In this document: piece by piece, positions 44,450 to 54,602 of the stretch | Layout: each line of letters begins with the position of its first letter | How positions within the stretch are numbered: the first letter of the stretch is position 1 | Assembly (NCBI RefSeq): GCF_019391655.1 | Contig: NZ_JAHXPQ010000007.1 | Coordinates: 186,001-250,000 of the forward strand | Direction: 5' to 3' | Length of the DNA: 64,000 nt | Source of the DNA: Mucilaginibacter rivuli | Lineage (GTDB): Bacteria; Bacteroidota; Bacteroidia; Sphingobacteriales; Sphingobacteriaceae | Position numbers and translations under genes: made by a program | The notes under the pieces: model-generated | The model's input: only the letters and a program-made list of their open reading frames with translations | Told to the model about the DNA's origin: nothing | Database searches by the model: none

Positions 44450-45100
44450 ATGATTTCAACCTATTCGATTTCAGCGCTCATACTGGCCTATTTGTTTGGT
44501 TCAATACCAACTGCTGTATGGATCGGGATGGCTTTTTATAAAGTTGATGTCCGCGAGTACGGCAGCGGTAATGCCGGTGCGACTAACACCTTCAGGGTAC
44601 TGGGTAAAAGAGCCGGTATCCCTGTTATGCTTATTGATATTTTAAAAGGGTGGACAGCAACCAACCTGGCTTATTTTATAGGCATATCAACCACGGGCGC
44701 TATACATTCCACCGCTTTTACAAACTTTCAGCTGGCACTGGGCATTACAGCAGTAATGGGCCACCTGTTTCCCATATTTGCTGGCTTTAGGGGCGGCAAG
44801 GGCGTAGCTACATTATTTGGGATGGTTTTAGCCGTAAATATACAGGCCGCATTGCTTTGCGTAGCAGTATTCATTATTGTATTGTTAATTACCAAATATG
44901 TTTCGTTAAGCTCCATAACGGCAAGCTTTACTTACCTGATAGGGGTTACTTTTATTTTTACCGAAGGGGTAAATAAATCGGTAATTATATATGGCATGGC
45001 CATTTGCGTGTTGATATTAGTTACCCACCAGCGCAATGTGGAACGGTTATTGAATGGTAAAGAATCAAAGGTTAACCTGTTCAAAAAGAAAACCGCGTAA
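44450..45100 (+). CDS. plsY: Glycerol-3-phosphate acyltransferase (acyl-phosphate type)
   Basis: A 216-residue inner-membrane enzyme that acylates glycerol-3-phosphate from acyl-phosphate to start phospholipid synthesis. The three PlsY motifs are visible: GSIPTAVWIG (about residue 17), GSGNAGATNTFRVLGKRAG and FRGGKGVATLFG, among five or six membrane helices. It follows nadC by 43 bases and precedes the M48 gene by two. Confidence 0.93.
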   Translation: MISTYSISALILAYLFGSIPTAVWIGMAFYKVDVREYGSGNAGATNTFRVLGKRAGIPVMLIDILKGWTATNLAYFIGISTTGAIHSTAFTNFQLALGITAVMGHLFPIFAGFRGGKGVATLFGMVLAVNIQAALLCVAVFIIVLLITKYVSLSSITASFTYLIGVTFIFTEGVNKSVIIYGMAICVLILVTHQRNVERLLNGKESKVNLFKKKTA

Positions 45101-45102
45101 TT

Positions 45103-45903
45103 ATGAAAACATTCTCAACCAAAATTATTGTAACGGCCTTAGTTGTTGCAGCTATATCATCTTGTACAACAGTGCCAATTACCGGGCGCAAGCAATTTAA
45201 TACCGTCAGCGATGCCGAAGTAAATCAATCGGCTGCAACAAGCTATTCACAACTATTATCAAGCCCGCAAACAGTTGTTGTTAGAACCGGTACCGATGCG
45301 CAGCGTGTAAAGCTGATTGGGGCAAGGTTGTCAAGCGCTATCGAAAAATATTTGAATACAAATGGGTATAGTAATCAGTACAATTTTAATTGGGAGTTTA
45401 ACCTGATACAGAGTAAAGAAGTAAATGCCTGGTGTATGCCTGGCGGTAAGGTGGCTGTTTATTCAGGTATATTACCCGTTACACAAAATGATGCCGGTCT
45501 TGCAACAGTTTTAGCACACGAAATTGGCCACGCCGTTGCCCATCACTCTGCCGAGCGCATATCGCAACAGATGGTGGCTCAGGGTGTTGGAGGCATATTG
45601 GGCGCTTCTACCACAGGCGGAACGGCTACCGCTATTAACCAATTGTATGGTATTGGTGGCGGTTTGGTTTTGTTAAGCTATTCGCGCAACCAGGAGTCGG
45701 AAGCCGACAGATTGGGTTTAACTTTTATGGCTATGGCTGGATACGATCCGCACGAGGCACTTAATTTTTGGAACCGCATGATGACAGCCAGCAAAAACGG
45801 CGGCGGTACACCGGAATTTTTAAGCGATCACCCGTCTGATCAAAAACGTATTACTGATATACAGGCCAGGCTGCCCGAAGCCATGAAATATTACACTAAA
45901 TAA
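45103..45903 (+). CDS. M48 family zinc metalloprotease lipoprotein
   Basis: A 266-residue lipoprotein (ISSC lipobox, Cys21) of the Oma1/LoiP/BepA type. The active site is HEIGH (H139-H143) with the third ligand in ESEADRLGL; VNAWCMPGGKVAVYSGIL is family typical, and SDHPSDQKRI ends the domain. It probably takes part in outer-membrane protein quality control in the periplasm. It is cotranscribed with plsY and ends at a clear terminator. Confidence 0.9.
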   Translation: MKTFSTKIIVTALVVAAISSCTTVPITGRKQFNTVSDAEVNQSAATSYSQLLSSPQTVVVRTGTDAQRVKLIGARLSSAIEKYLNTNGYSNQYNFNWEFNLIQSKEVNAWCMPGGKVAVYSGILPVTQNDAGLATVLAHEIGHAVAHHSAERISQQMVAQGVGGILGASTTGGTATAINQLYGIGGGLVLLSYSRNQESEADRLGLTFMAMAGYDPHEALNFWNRMMTASKNGGGTPEFLSDHPSDQKRITDIQARLPEAMKYYTK

Positions 45904-45907
45904 ATAC

Positions 45908-45937
45908 AGGTCCCCCATAAAAAGGGGACTTTTGTTT
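45908..45937 (+). terminator. Rho-independent terminator after the M48 gene
   Basis: GTCCCC / GGGGAC (45910-45915 and 45924-45929) form a G/C-rich stem followed by TTTTGTTTT. The next gene starts only a few bases later at 45943, so that gene needs its own promoter or readthrough. Confidence 0.75.
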
Positions 45938-45942
45938 TATAT

Positions 45943-46671
45943 ATGACCAAGCCAAAATTTCTGACTGCTAAGTGGACGAACCTGCTCATGTTAAACTATG
46001 AGGTCCCGCCCGAAATTTTGCTACCTCATTTACCACCCGGTACCGAACTGGACCTATGGGAAGGTAAATGTTTGGTGAGCATGGTTGGCTTTCTGTTTGA
46101 AGACACAAAAGTATTAGGTATCAAATGGCCGTTCCATATCAACTTTGAGGAAGTAAACCTACGCTTTTACGTACGTAGGTTTGATGGTAAGGAATGGAAG
46201 CGCGGCGCGGTATTTATCAGCGAAATTGTACCTAAATCGGTTATAGCCATTATGGCTAACACGCTTTATAACGAACATTACAGCGCCATGCCCATGCGCC
46301 ATAATACTACCCACCTTAGCGATGGCCTTTTTGAGCACAAATACGAATGGAAGCTAAAAGGAAAATGGAACATGCTGGGTGCCATTGTGCACTTCGACGC
46401 CTTCCCTATGAAAAAAGATAGCGCAGAGGAATTTATATTTGAACACTACTGGGGTTATAACAAGCTTACCGAAACCAAAACGTTAGAATATGCCGTTGAG
46501 CACCCCAGCTGGAACGTGCGAGAAGTGCGGGATTATACCTTTGATGCGGATATAGCTAAATTATACGGAGAGGAGTTTGTACCGTATTTAAGTGTAAACC
46601 CGTTTTCGGCTTTCTTTGCCGATGGATCGGATGTGGCGGTGAGGGTAGCGGGGAAGATTACCACTAGTTAA
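45943..46671 (+). CDS. DUF2071 (YqjF-like) protein
   Basis: A 242-residue protein with the DUF2071 pattern: WTNLLMLNYEVPPEILLPHLPPGTELD at the start (outline), SMVGFLFEDTKVLG, FEEVNLRFYVRR and RGAVFISEIVPK. The fold is like acetoacetate decarboxylase; function unknown. The last four bases overlap the stop of the convergent membrane protein gene (TTAA). Confidence 0.85.
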   Translation: MTKPKFLTAKWTNLLMLNYEVPPEILLPHLPPGTELDLWEGKCLVSMVGFLFEDTKVLGIKWPFHINFEEVNLRFYVRRFDGKEWKRGAVFISEIVPKSVIAIMANTLYNEHYSAMPMRHNTTHLSDGLFEHKYEWKLKGKWNMLGAIVHFDAFPMKKDSAEEFIFEHYWGYNKLTETKTLEYAVEHPSWNVREVRDYTFDADIAKLYGEEFVPYLSVNPFSAFFADGSDVAVRVAGKITTS

Positions 46672-46949
46672 AAGATGATGTGGTAATAAAAATCGAGACG
46701 CATTAAAACACCTGTTATTAAATTAATTCCACAATAGCAGACAATAAATATTATACGTTTATTCTTCCACCATAAATCGCAAATTAAAAATAGGATAAGC
46801 GTAAATAAAAGAACAACAAATGGGACGAAAAAATAAGTCAGTGCCGCAAGTTCCATAGCGCCAAAGTTTAAGAAAGCAATCGATAAAGCGAGTGAGCCCA
46901 CACCCGATCCTATCAACAATAGGATGGATTTTATTTTACTAAGTACCAT
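46668..46949 (-). CDS. Small hypothetical membrane protein
   Basis: A 93-residue protein with three hydrophobic helices (SILLLIGSGVGSLALSIAFL, ALTYFFVPFVVLLFTLILFLI split in outline, IIFIVCYCGINLITGVLM). No family recognised. It lies between DUF2071 and pabB, 22 bases after pabB in transcription order, and may be the second gene of that unit? It is in fact upstream in coordinate and downstream in transcription. Confidence 0.6.
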   Translation of the reverse strand: MVLSKIKSILLLIGSGVGSLALSIAFLNFGAMELAALTYFFVPFVVLLFTLILFLICDLWWKNKRIIFIVCYCGINLITGVLMRLDFYYHIIF

Positions 46950-46971
46950 AATTGTTAACTAAAGTGAAAAA

Positions 46972-48246
46972 TTATAATGGGTTTCCCAATACCTCAAATA
47001 TTGCCTTTGCCTTCAACAAACACTCCTCGTATTCTTTTTCCGCATCAGCGGTATGCGTAATGGCGCTACCCACCTGGAATGATAGGTACTTGTTTTCCGC
47101 ATTGTACAAAATGGTACGTATCACCACGTTAAAATCAAAGTCGCCATCGGGTCCAAAATAACCAATAGCACCGGAGTATACGCCTCGTTTACTGCGTTCG
47201 TATTGTTCCATTAAGCGCATGGCGTTTACCTTTGGCGCGCCTGTCATGCTACCCATAGGAAAGGTGCGTTTAATGGCCTGTACATCTGTTATGGCTTCAT
47301 CTTTGGTGCAGGTAACTGTCGATATCATTTGATGCACCTGCTCAAAGCTATAAATACCAAAAAGCTCTTCAACCTGTACTGTTCCGGGTTTGGCAGCGCG
47401 GGTAAGGTCGTTACGTACCAAATCAACTATCATCACATTTTCCTGCTGTTCTTTTGGATGGTTCTTTAATTCAGCTTTCAGTCGTTCGTCTTCGGTTTTA
47501 TCAGCGCTGCGTTTGGCTGTGCCTTTTATGGGTTGTGATATCAATTGCTCACCCCGTTTAGCTAAATACCTTTCGGGTGAGGCGGAAATAATGTATTTAT
47601 CGCCCAGCTTAAAATGAGCGGCAAACGGCGTGGGGGAAATTTTATTAAGATGAGTAAATACTTCTAACGGGCTGATGGCGCAATCATCAGCATAAAATTC
47701 CTGGCAAAAATTGGTTTCGTAAATATCACCACGGATAATATGCTGCTGGATGGTTTTCACGGCTTCAATATATTCATCCCGGTTAAACCGCGATCGAATA
47801 TTCAAGCCAGGCTGTGTGGTGTTTGTAATTAAAACCTGTTCTTCTATTTCATTAAGCACCTTATCGACATTATCCGAGACTATCTCGATCTCGCCATTTT
47901 TGATCAGGATGAGGTGCTCCGGCACAAAAAAATAAAGTTCCGGAAATTGTAGGTGATCGGGATGCGATGAAATCAGATCTTCAGTTTCATTTTTCAGATC
48001 GTATGAAAAAAATCCTAACAGGTGTCCTGGGTTTGCTAACCTGAATGTTTCCAGTTGCTCAAAGGCATTCCCGGTATCGCATTTTAATTGCTGCTTAATG
48101 CCAACACCAAGCAGGGTGTCAAACTTACTGTATTGGTCAGAAAAATCGTTTGAATTGAGATACGCAAATACATCAAAAGCCAAAGCCCATTGCAACGCCT
48201 TAGTTTTAAATGTTTCCATGTTAATTTTACCAGCGGTTATCTTCAT
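46972..48246 (-). CDS. pabB: Aminodeoxychorismate synthase component I
   Basis: A 424-residue chorismate-using enzyme (anthranilate synthase I family). The catalytic half has PIKGTAKR, NVMIVDLVRNDLTR, TFPMGSMTGAPKVNAMRLM (outline) and SGAIGYFGPDGDFDFNVVIRT. Short length and lack of the TrpE feedback motif favour PabB, for p-aminobenzoate and folate. A class IV aminotransferase at 58855 could be its PabC partner. Start is uncertain: ATG 48246 or ATG 48219; the terminator of purA lies just upstream. Confidence 0.85.
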   Translation of the reverse strand: MKITAGKINMETFKTKALQWALAFDVFAYLNSNDFSDQYSKFDTLLGVGIKQQLKCDTGNAFEQLETFRLANPGHLLGFFSYDLKNETEDLISSHPDHLQFPELYFFVPEHLILIKNGEIEIVSDNVDKVLNEIEEQVLITNTTQPGLNIRSRFNRDEYIEAVKTIQQHIIRGDIYETNFCQEFYADDCAISPLEVFTHLNKISPTPFAAHFKLGDKYIISASPERYLAKRGEQLISQPIKGTAKRSADKTEDERLKAELKNHPKEQQENVMIVDLVRNDLTRAAKPGTVQVEELFGIYSFEQVHQMISTVTCTKDEAITDVQAIKRTFPMGSMTGAPKVNAMRLMEQYERSKRGVYSGAIGYFGPDGDFDFNVVIRTILYNAENKYLSFQVGSAITHTADAEKEYEECLLKAKAIFEVLGNPL

Positions 48247-48259
48247 CAAACAAAACCTA

Positions 48260-48289
48260 TAAAATAATAAAAGGCCGTATTACCGGCCT
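48260..48289 (-). terminator. Terminator after purA, directly upstream of pabB
   Basis: AGGCCG / CGGCCT (48272-48277 and 48284-48289) with a six-base loop, followed on the minus strand by TTTTATTATTTTA. It ends 13 bases before the pabB ATG at 48246. Confidence 0.7.
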
Positions 48290-48316
48290 CTATCTGTTTG
48301 TTTAAGTAATTTTATA

Positions 48317-49603
<1,287 letters not shown>

Positions 49604-49640
49604 TTATTCTTTAAATAGAAGTTCTAAAAATTGAGAAGCC

Positions 49641-49648
49641 CAAAGGTA
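49641..49648 (-). promoter_or_regulatory. -7 element (TACCTTTG) of purA
   Basis: Exact TAnnTTTG match on the minus strand, 46 bases before the ATG at 49594. No purine riboswitch fold was recognised in the short leader. Confidence 0.55.
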
Positions 49649-49696
49649 TAATCATTAACTAAACTATACAGATTAATTTGAAGATTTTTAGAAGTG

Positions 49697-50164
49697 TTAA
49701 TTTCTTCTGTCGCAGCTACCTGTTTTCAGTTTGTCGCAATTGCCATACAGGTTTAACGAGTGGTGCTTTATCTCAAACTTTAAAATATCACCCATCATTG
49801 ATTGTATCTGTTGAATACGCGGATCGCAAAACTCAACCACCTTGCCACAGTCAATGCAGATGATATGGTCATGCTGCTTGTAGCCGTACGATTTTTCGAA
49901 CTGGGCCATGTTTTTACCAAACTGGTGCTTGGTTACCAGATCGCATGATACCAAAAGTTCCAATGTGTTATAAACCGTAGCACGGCTAACACGGTACTTT
50001 TTGTTTTTCATGTGGATGTATAACGATTCTACATCAAAATGGTCGCTGCGCGAATATATCTCTTCGAGTATGGCAAAGCGCTCTGGGGTTTTCCGGAGGC
50101 TTTTATTTTCGAGGTAAGCTTCGAAAATCTTTTTAACCATTGCTATGGTTTCCTGTTGGGGCAT
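49697..50164 (-). CDS. Fur family transcriptional regulator
   Basis: A 155-residue metalloregulator. The winged helix includes [28 protein letters not shown] (outline) and [14 protein letters not shown]; the metal part has [17 protein letters not shown] with the first structural CxxC. The second Cys pair ([11 protein letters not shown]) is spaced by seven residues, unlike the usual CxxC. It may be Fur or PerR; the sequence alone does not decide. A -7 element is at 50183-50190. Confidence 0.88.
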   Translation of the reverse strand: MPQQETIAMVKKIFEAYLENKSLRKTPERFAILEEIYSRSDHFDVESLYIHMKNKKYRVSRATVYNTLELLVSCDLVTKHQFGKNMAQFEKSYGYKQHDHIICIDCGKVVEFCDPRIQQIQSMMGDILKFEIKHHSLNLYGNCDKLKTGSCDRRN

Positions 50165-50182
50165 GCTTATTAATTATTAATT

Positions 50183-50190
50183 CAAAGGTA
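50183..50190 (-). promoter_or_regulatory. -7 element (TACCTTTG) of the fur-like gene
   Basis: Exact TAnnTTTG match on the minus strand, 18 bases before the ATG at 50164. Confidence 0.5.
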
Positions 50191-50205
50191 GTTTTTTTAG
50201 TTCAC

Positions 50206-50284
50206 AGTCTATAGTCTTGAGTCGCCAGTCTTGAGTCAATTTTTATTGTCTTACTCATGACTATAGACTTTAGACTCAAGGCTC
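50206..50284. repeat. Imperfect hairpin of AGTCTATAGTCTTGAGTC words
   Basis: AGTCTATAGTCTTGAGT on the left and its near-exact reverse complement ACTCATGACTATAGACT on the right, with further TCTTGAGTC words between them. It starts at the rsh stop and ends near the fur promoter, so it could act as the rsh 3' end. Confidence 0.6.
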
Positions 50285-52507
50285 TCACGACGCTTTCTCC
50301 ACCGAATCAAATCGCGTAACAGCCGTAATGCCTCTTACCGCATTCAGTTTTTTGATCAGGTTATCCAGGTGTTCAGTATCATTAACATATACCATTATTG
50401 ATCCTTCAAAAATACCATTATCACTATCAACAGTAATAGAACGGATATTCACCTTAAAATCGTGCGATATAATGGTGGTTAGTTTGTTGATCAGGCCAAC
50501 ATCATCAATGCCGGTAATGCGTAATCCAGTAAGGAAAACCAGTTCCTGCTGGTTTGTCCAGCGTGCCTTCACCACGCGGTAGCCGTAGTTCGACATGAGT
50601 TTTGTAGCATTAGGGCAGTTGGTGCGGTGTATCTTAATGCCATCGCCAACGGTAATAAAGCCAAATACATCATCGCCGGGGATAGGGTTGCAGCAATTAG
50701 CCAGCTTATAGTCTATCTTCTGCATATCTTCGCCTATCAGCAAAATATCGCTGTCTTTGGCTTTGATGTTTTTGAGCAGGTTATGTACCTGGTCGGTCTC
50801 TATCTTATTCTCCTGTGGTTTAAGCTCAATTATCTTTTCTGAAGCTACGTACTCGCGCAGATCTTTCATATCGATCACGCCTTTGGCTACGTTGTAAAAC
50901 AGGTCTTGGGTTGATGTTAGCTTAAAGAAATAGCTCAGCTTATAAAGGTTATCCGAGTTGTAAGTTATTTTTAACGATTTTAGCTTACGCTCTAATATTT
51001 CTTTACCATCCTCGGCAATTTTTCGGCGCTCCTCTTTAAGCGATGATTTGATCTTGGCCTTCGCTTTTGCGGTAACAACAATATTCAGCCAGTCTTCTTT
51101 CGGTGTTTGTTTTCCCGATGTGATGATCTCTACCTGGTCGCCGTTTTGCAACTTATAACTTAGCGGAACAAGTTTATGGTTAACCTTAGCCCCAATACAG
51201 CTTGCGCCAACATCCGAGTGTATCTCGAAGGCGAAGTCCAAAGCGGTAGCATTTTGAGGTAATTGTATAAGCGCTCCTTTCGGTGTAAAAATGAATATCT
51301 CATCAGAGAATAGGTTCATTTTAAAATCATCCAGAAAATCCAATGCGTTAGCATCGGGGTTCTTCAGCATTTCGCGTACTTTTTGCACCCATAGGTCAAG
51401 GCCGCTATCGGTTGATGATTCTTTGTATTTCCAGTGTGCAGCAAAGCCTTTCTCAGCAATTTCGTTCATGCGTTTGGTGCGTATCTGCACTTCAACCCAT
51501 TGCCCCCGCGGGCCCATTACCGTGGTGTGTAAACTCTCATAACCATTTGCTTTGGGCGATGATATCCAGTCGCGCAAGCGATCGGGGTTAGGACGGTAAA
51601 GGTCGGTAACTATTGAGTATGCTTTCCAACAGTCGGCTTTTTCATTTTCAGGTGTGCTGTCCAAAATAATACGGATGGCAAAAAGGTCATACACTTCTTC
51701 AAAAGGGATAGCCTTTTTCTTCATCTTGTTCCAGATGGAATGAATAGATTTTGGCCGCCCGAAGATATCAACGTGAAGGTCTTGCGCAACGATCACTTTT
51801 CTTACCGGTTCAATAAAATCGCGGATGAATTTTTCGCGCTCGGCCTTTTTCTCGTTCAGCTTATTTTTAATGAACTGATAAGTTTCGTGCTCGGTGTATT
51901 TCATCGAGAGGTCTTCCAGTTCAGACTTTATGGCATACAAGCCCAGCCTGTGTGCCAAAGGGGCATATAGGTATATAGTTTCTGATGAGAGTTTTAACTG
52001 CTTATCGCGCGGCATAAACTCCATGGTGCGCATGTTGTGCAGCCTATCGGCAAGCTTGATCAGGATAACCCTTACATCATCAGCAAGGGTAAGCAACATT
52101 TTACGGAAGTTTTCGGCCTGCAGCGAACTGTTGGTATCAAAAACACCCGATATTTTAGTTAGTCCGTCAATAATTTTGGCTACTTTTTTACCAAAATCGC
52201 GCTCTATGTCATCTAAAGTAACACTGGTATCTTCCACAACATCGTGCAACAGCGCACAAACAATTGATGTAGTACCCAGCCCAATTTCTTCGGCGGCTAT
52301 TTGCGCTACTGCAATGGGGTGATAAATATAGGGCTCGCCCGATTTGCGGCGCATATCTTTATGGCTTTCCAGGGCCATATCAAATGCTTTGCGTATCATG
52401 CTTTTATCGCCTTTTTGCATAGTAGGCTTACAGGCACGCAGCAAAGCCCGGTATCTTTTTAGTATTTCAGTTTTTTCGGCTTCCAGGTCAATCACTAATT
52501 CTTTCAT
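50285..52507 (-). CDS. Bifunctional (p)ppGpp synthetase/hydrolase (RelA/SpoT homologue)
   Basis: A 740-residue stringent-response enzyme. The HD hydrolase has YHPIAVAQIAAEE and CALLHDVVEDTS; the synthetase has SPKANGYESLHTTVMGP and VEVQIRTKRMNEIAEKG; a TGS domain begins near FIFTPKGALIQLPQNATALDFAF (outline), then a CC-type zinc-finger region (KLANCCNPIPGDDVFGF) and a C-terminal ACT domain. Intact HD and synthetase motifs suggest both activities, as for the single Rsh of many Bacteroidota. Confidence 0.95.
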   Translation of the reverse strand: MKELVIDLEAEKTEILKRYRALLRACKPTMQKGDKSMIRKAFDMALESHKDMRRKSGEPYIYHPIAVAQIAAEEIGLGTTSIVCALLHDVVEDTSVTLDDIERDFGKKVAKIIDGLTKISGVFDTNSSLQAENFRKMLLTLADDVRVILIKLADRLHNMRTMEFMPRDKQLKLSSETIYLYAPLAHRLGLYAIKSELEDLSMKYTEHETYQFIKNKLNEKKAEREKFIRDFIEPVRKVIVAQDLHVDIFGRPKSIHSIWNKMKKKAIPFEEVYDLFAIRIILDSTPENEKADCWKAYSIVTDLYRPNPDRLRDWISSPKANGYESLHTTVMGPRGQWVEVQIRTKRMNEIAEKGFAAHWKYKESSTDSGLDLWVQKVREMLKNPDANALDFLDDFKMNLFSDEIFIFTPKGALIQLPQNATALDFAFEIHSDVGASCIGAKVNHKLVPLSYKLQNGDQVEIITSGKQTPKEDWLNIVVTAKAKAKIKSSLKEERRKIAEDGKEILERKLKSLKITYNSDNLYKLSYFFKLTSTQDLFYNVAKGVIDMKDLREYVASEKIIELKPQENKIETDQVHNLLKNIKAKDSDILLIGEDMQKIDYKLANCCNPIPGDDVFGFITVGDGIKIHRTNCPNATKLMSNYGYRVVKARWTNQQELVFLTGLRITGIDDVGLINKLTTIISHDFKVNIRSITVDSDNGIFEGSIMVYVNDTEHLDNLIKKLNAVRGITAVTRFDSVEKAS

Positions 52508-52693
52508 TCAGAGTAGCTTATTTTTGTATTCCCCAAACTATGCGTGTAACTTCTTCGTTATTTTGCAAGGCAACACGGGTTACTTCCGGGGTAATAAGGT
52601 ATTAATATGCAATATTATTGTAACAAACTATTAATTGTTAGCCTGTTTATGGGTTTACACAAAAAATAGGTTTAATTTTATACACGTAAAATT

Positions 52694-53308
52694 ATGAAAT
52701 TTATCGGGCTTTTATGCGTATTTACTTGTTTATCGGTATTTGTACTGGCCCAAAGCCTGCACCCGCCATTGCCTAAATTAGGCAAAAATGATACCATACA
52801 TGTAGCCGTGACAGAGCTTGACGGCGAAATGGTACCCTGGCTGCTTTTAAAGGGGGTGGATATATATGATCATCGGGTTTTTTTAACCAAAGAATCGCGC
52901 GATGGTTATTTACGCCTCCGTTATAACGTGTTAAAAGTTGCCCCGTATGCCATGTTTGCAGGTAACAGGTACCGCCAGTTAGAGCGTGATTTGGCCACCA
53001 CTGCTGATAAGGGTAAGCAAAAAGAAATGGTAAAGGCTTGCGAAAAGCAGATTAAAGATCTGTTTAATAACAAGATAAAAGACATGAGTATAACCCAGGG
53101 CGAAATATTAATTAAATTAGTTAACCGTGAAACAGGCACTACAAGTTTTGCGTTAGTTAAAGAATTAAAAGGCAGCATCAATGCTTTCATGTTTCAGTCG
53201 CTTGCAAGGTTGTTTGGGCATAACTTAAAAGAAACCTATGATCCGCAGGAAGAATATGAAATTGAGAACATATTGAACCAGGCCGGTTATAAATATCATA
53301 GAAACTAA
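52694..53308 (+). CDS. DUF4294 family secreted protein
   Basis: A 204-residue protein with a signal peptide (cut after VLAQ, about residue 19). The pattern VTELDGEMVPWLLLKGVDIYD, LRYNVLKVAPYA and EKQIKDLFNNKIKDMSITQGEILIKLVNRETG (outlines) fits DUF4294. Its stop overlaps the glutathione peroxidase start (TAATG), so the three genes to 54535 form an operon. Confidence 0.83.
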   Translation: MKFIGLLCVFTCLSVFVLAQSLHPPLPKLGKNDTIHVAVTELDGEMVPWLLLKGVDIYDHRVFLTKESRDGYLRLRYNVLKVAPYAMFAGNRYRQLERDLATTADKGKQKEMVKACEKQIKDLFNNKIKDMSITQGEILIKLVNRETGTTSFALVKELKGSINAFMFQSLARLFGHNLKETYDPQEEYEIENILNQAGYKYHRN

Positions 53309-53811
53309 TGGACGAACATACCATTTACCGTTTTAATGTTAAAAAGTTAAACGGTGAAGAGATAAGCCTGTCGAGGTACACCAATAAGGTGCTCCTGATT
53401 GTGAACACGGCATCCGAATGTGGTTTTGCACCACAACTGCAAGACCTGGAAGAGTTACGCAAAGCGTTTGAAGGGACAGATTTTGAAATACTGGCTTTTC
53501 CATCTAATGATTTTGGCGGACAGGAACCTTTAGACGATAGCGGTTTAGCATCTTTTTGCGAAATTAATCATGGCGCTAATTATCAAACCTTTGCTAAAAT
53601 ACGGGTGAGGGGTACTTATGCTAATCCTTTATATAAGTTTCTGGCGGATAAAAAACTGAATGGGAACATAAAATCGACACCTAAATGGAATTTTCATAAA
53701 TACCTGATCAATAGAAAAGGAGAGGTTGTTGACTTTTTTTACCCCTTTACCAAACCCAATTCATCAAAAATAAAAAAGAAGATCGCACGCTTGCTGTCAT
53801 CTAAAAATTAA
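53308..53811 (+). CDS. Glutathione peroxidase family thiol peroxidase
   Basis: A 167-residue enzyme reducing peroxides. The peroxidatic Cys38 is in NTASECGFAPQ; the Gln is in FPSNDFGGQEP, and the Trp/Asn in KWNFHKYLI complete the tetrad. It uses Cys rather than selenocysteine. In bacteria these enzymes mostly use thioredoxin; here the neighbour bshB1 makes a bacillithiol link tempting but unproven. Confidence 0.9.
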   Translation: MDEHTIYRFNVKKLNGEEISLSRYTNKVLLIVNTASECGFAPQLQDLEELRKAFEGTDFEILAFPSNDFGGQEPLDDSGLASFCEINHGANYQTFAKIRVRGTYANPLYKFLADKKLNGNIKSTPKWNFHKYLINRKGEVVDFFYPFTKPNSSKIKKKIARLLSSKN

Positions 53812-53812
53812 T

Positions 53813-54535
53813 ATGTCCAAATTAGATATCCTTGTTTTAGCCGTACACCCCGACGATGCCGAATTAGGCTGCGGCGGCACTATACTTAAGCACATTGCAT
53901 TAGGCCATAAAGTTGGCATTGTTGATTTAACCCGTGGCGAGTTGGGCACCCGTGGCTCTGCCGAATTGCGGGATAAGGAAGCTGCCCTGGCAGCTGAAAT
54001 ACTGGGCTTAACTGTTAGAGAAAACCTGGCTTTAGCCGATGGCTTTTTTAAGAATGACCGGGATCACCAACTCAAAGTTATTTCGGCTATCCGTAAGTAT
54101 CAGCCCAAAATTGTAATTACTAATGCTTATCATGACAGGCACCCTGATCATGGCCGTGCAAGTGAGTTGGTGGAATCCGCTGCATTTTTATCAGGATTGA
54201 TAAAAGTTGAAACAATATTGGATGGTAAAAAACAGGCACCGTGGCGGCCTGGATTAACATTACACTTTATACAGGATAACTATATCCAGCCGGATATTGT
54301 AATTGATATAACCGAACACTGGAATAAAAAAATGGAGAGTGTGCGTGCTTACGGAACCCAGTTTTTTAATCCTGAGTCGGATGAGAAAAATGAGACGTAT
54401 ATTTCATCTCCCGATTTTTACGATATTATAGAAGGCCGTGCACGCGAGTTTGGCAAAAGTATTGGTGTTAAATATGGCGAGGGTTATACTTCTAAAAAAA
54501 TATTGGGTGTTGAAAACCTGTTTAGCCTCAAATAA
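53813..54535 (+). CDS. bshB1: Bacillithiol biosynthesis deacetylase
   Basis: A 240-residue zinc LmbE-family enzyme that removes acetyl from GlcNAc-malate, the second step of bacillithiol synthesis. The metal site AVHPDDAELGCGG is at residues 11-23, and NAYHDRHPDHGRASELV supplies the third His. EGRAREFGKSIGVKYGEGY near the end is typical of BshB1. It starts two bases after the peroxidase stop and is followed by a terminator. Confidence 0.9.
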   Translation: MSKLDILVLAVHPDDAELGCGGTILKHIALGHKVGIVDLTRGELGTRGSAELRDKEAALAAEILGLTVRENLALADGFFKNDRDHQLKVISAIRKYQPKIVITNAYHDRHPDHGRASELVESAAFLSGLIKVETILDGKKQAPWRPGLTLHFIQDNYIQPDIVIDITEHWNKKMESVRAYGTQFFNPESDEKNETYISSPDFYDIIEGRAREFGKSIGVKYGEGYTSKKILGVENLFSLK

Positions 54536-54544
54536 TCATTAAAA

Positions 54545-54577
54545 TAAGAAAGCCGATAGATATTATCGACTTTCTTA
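54545..54577. terminator. Terminator between bshB1 and the convergent gene
   Basis: TAAGAAAG-C-CGATA pairs with TATCG-A-CTTTCTTA around a five-base loop, with one mismatch. T-rich ends on both sides let it serve both convergent genes. Confidence 0.7.
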
Positions 54578-54602
54578 TATTTATGATAAGTAACAATAAT
54601 AA

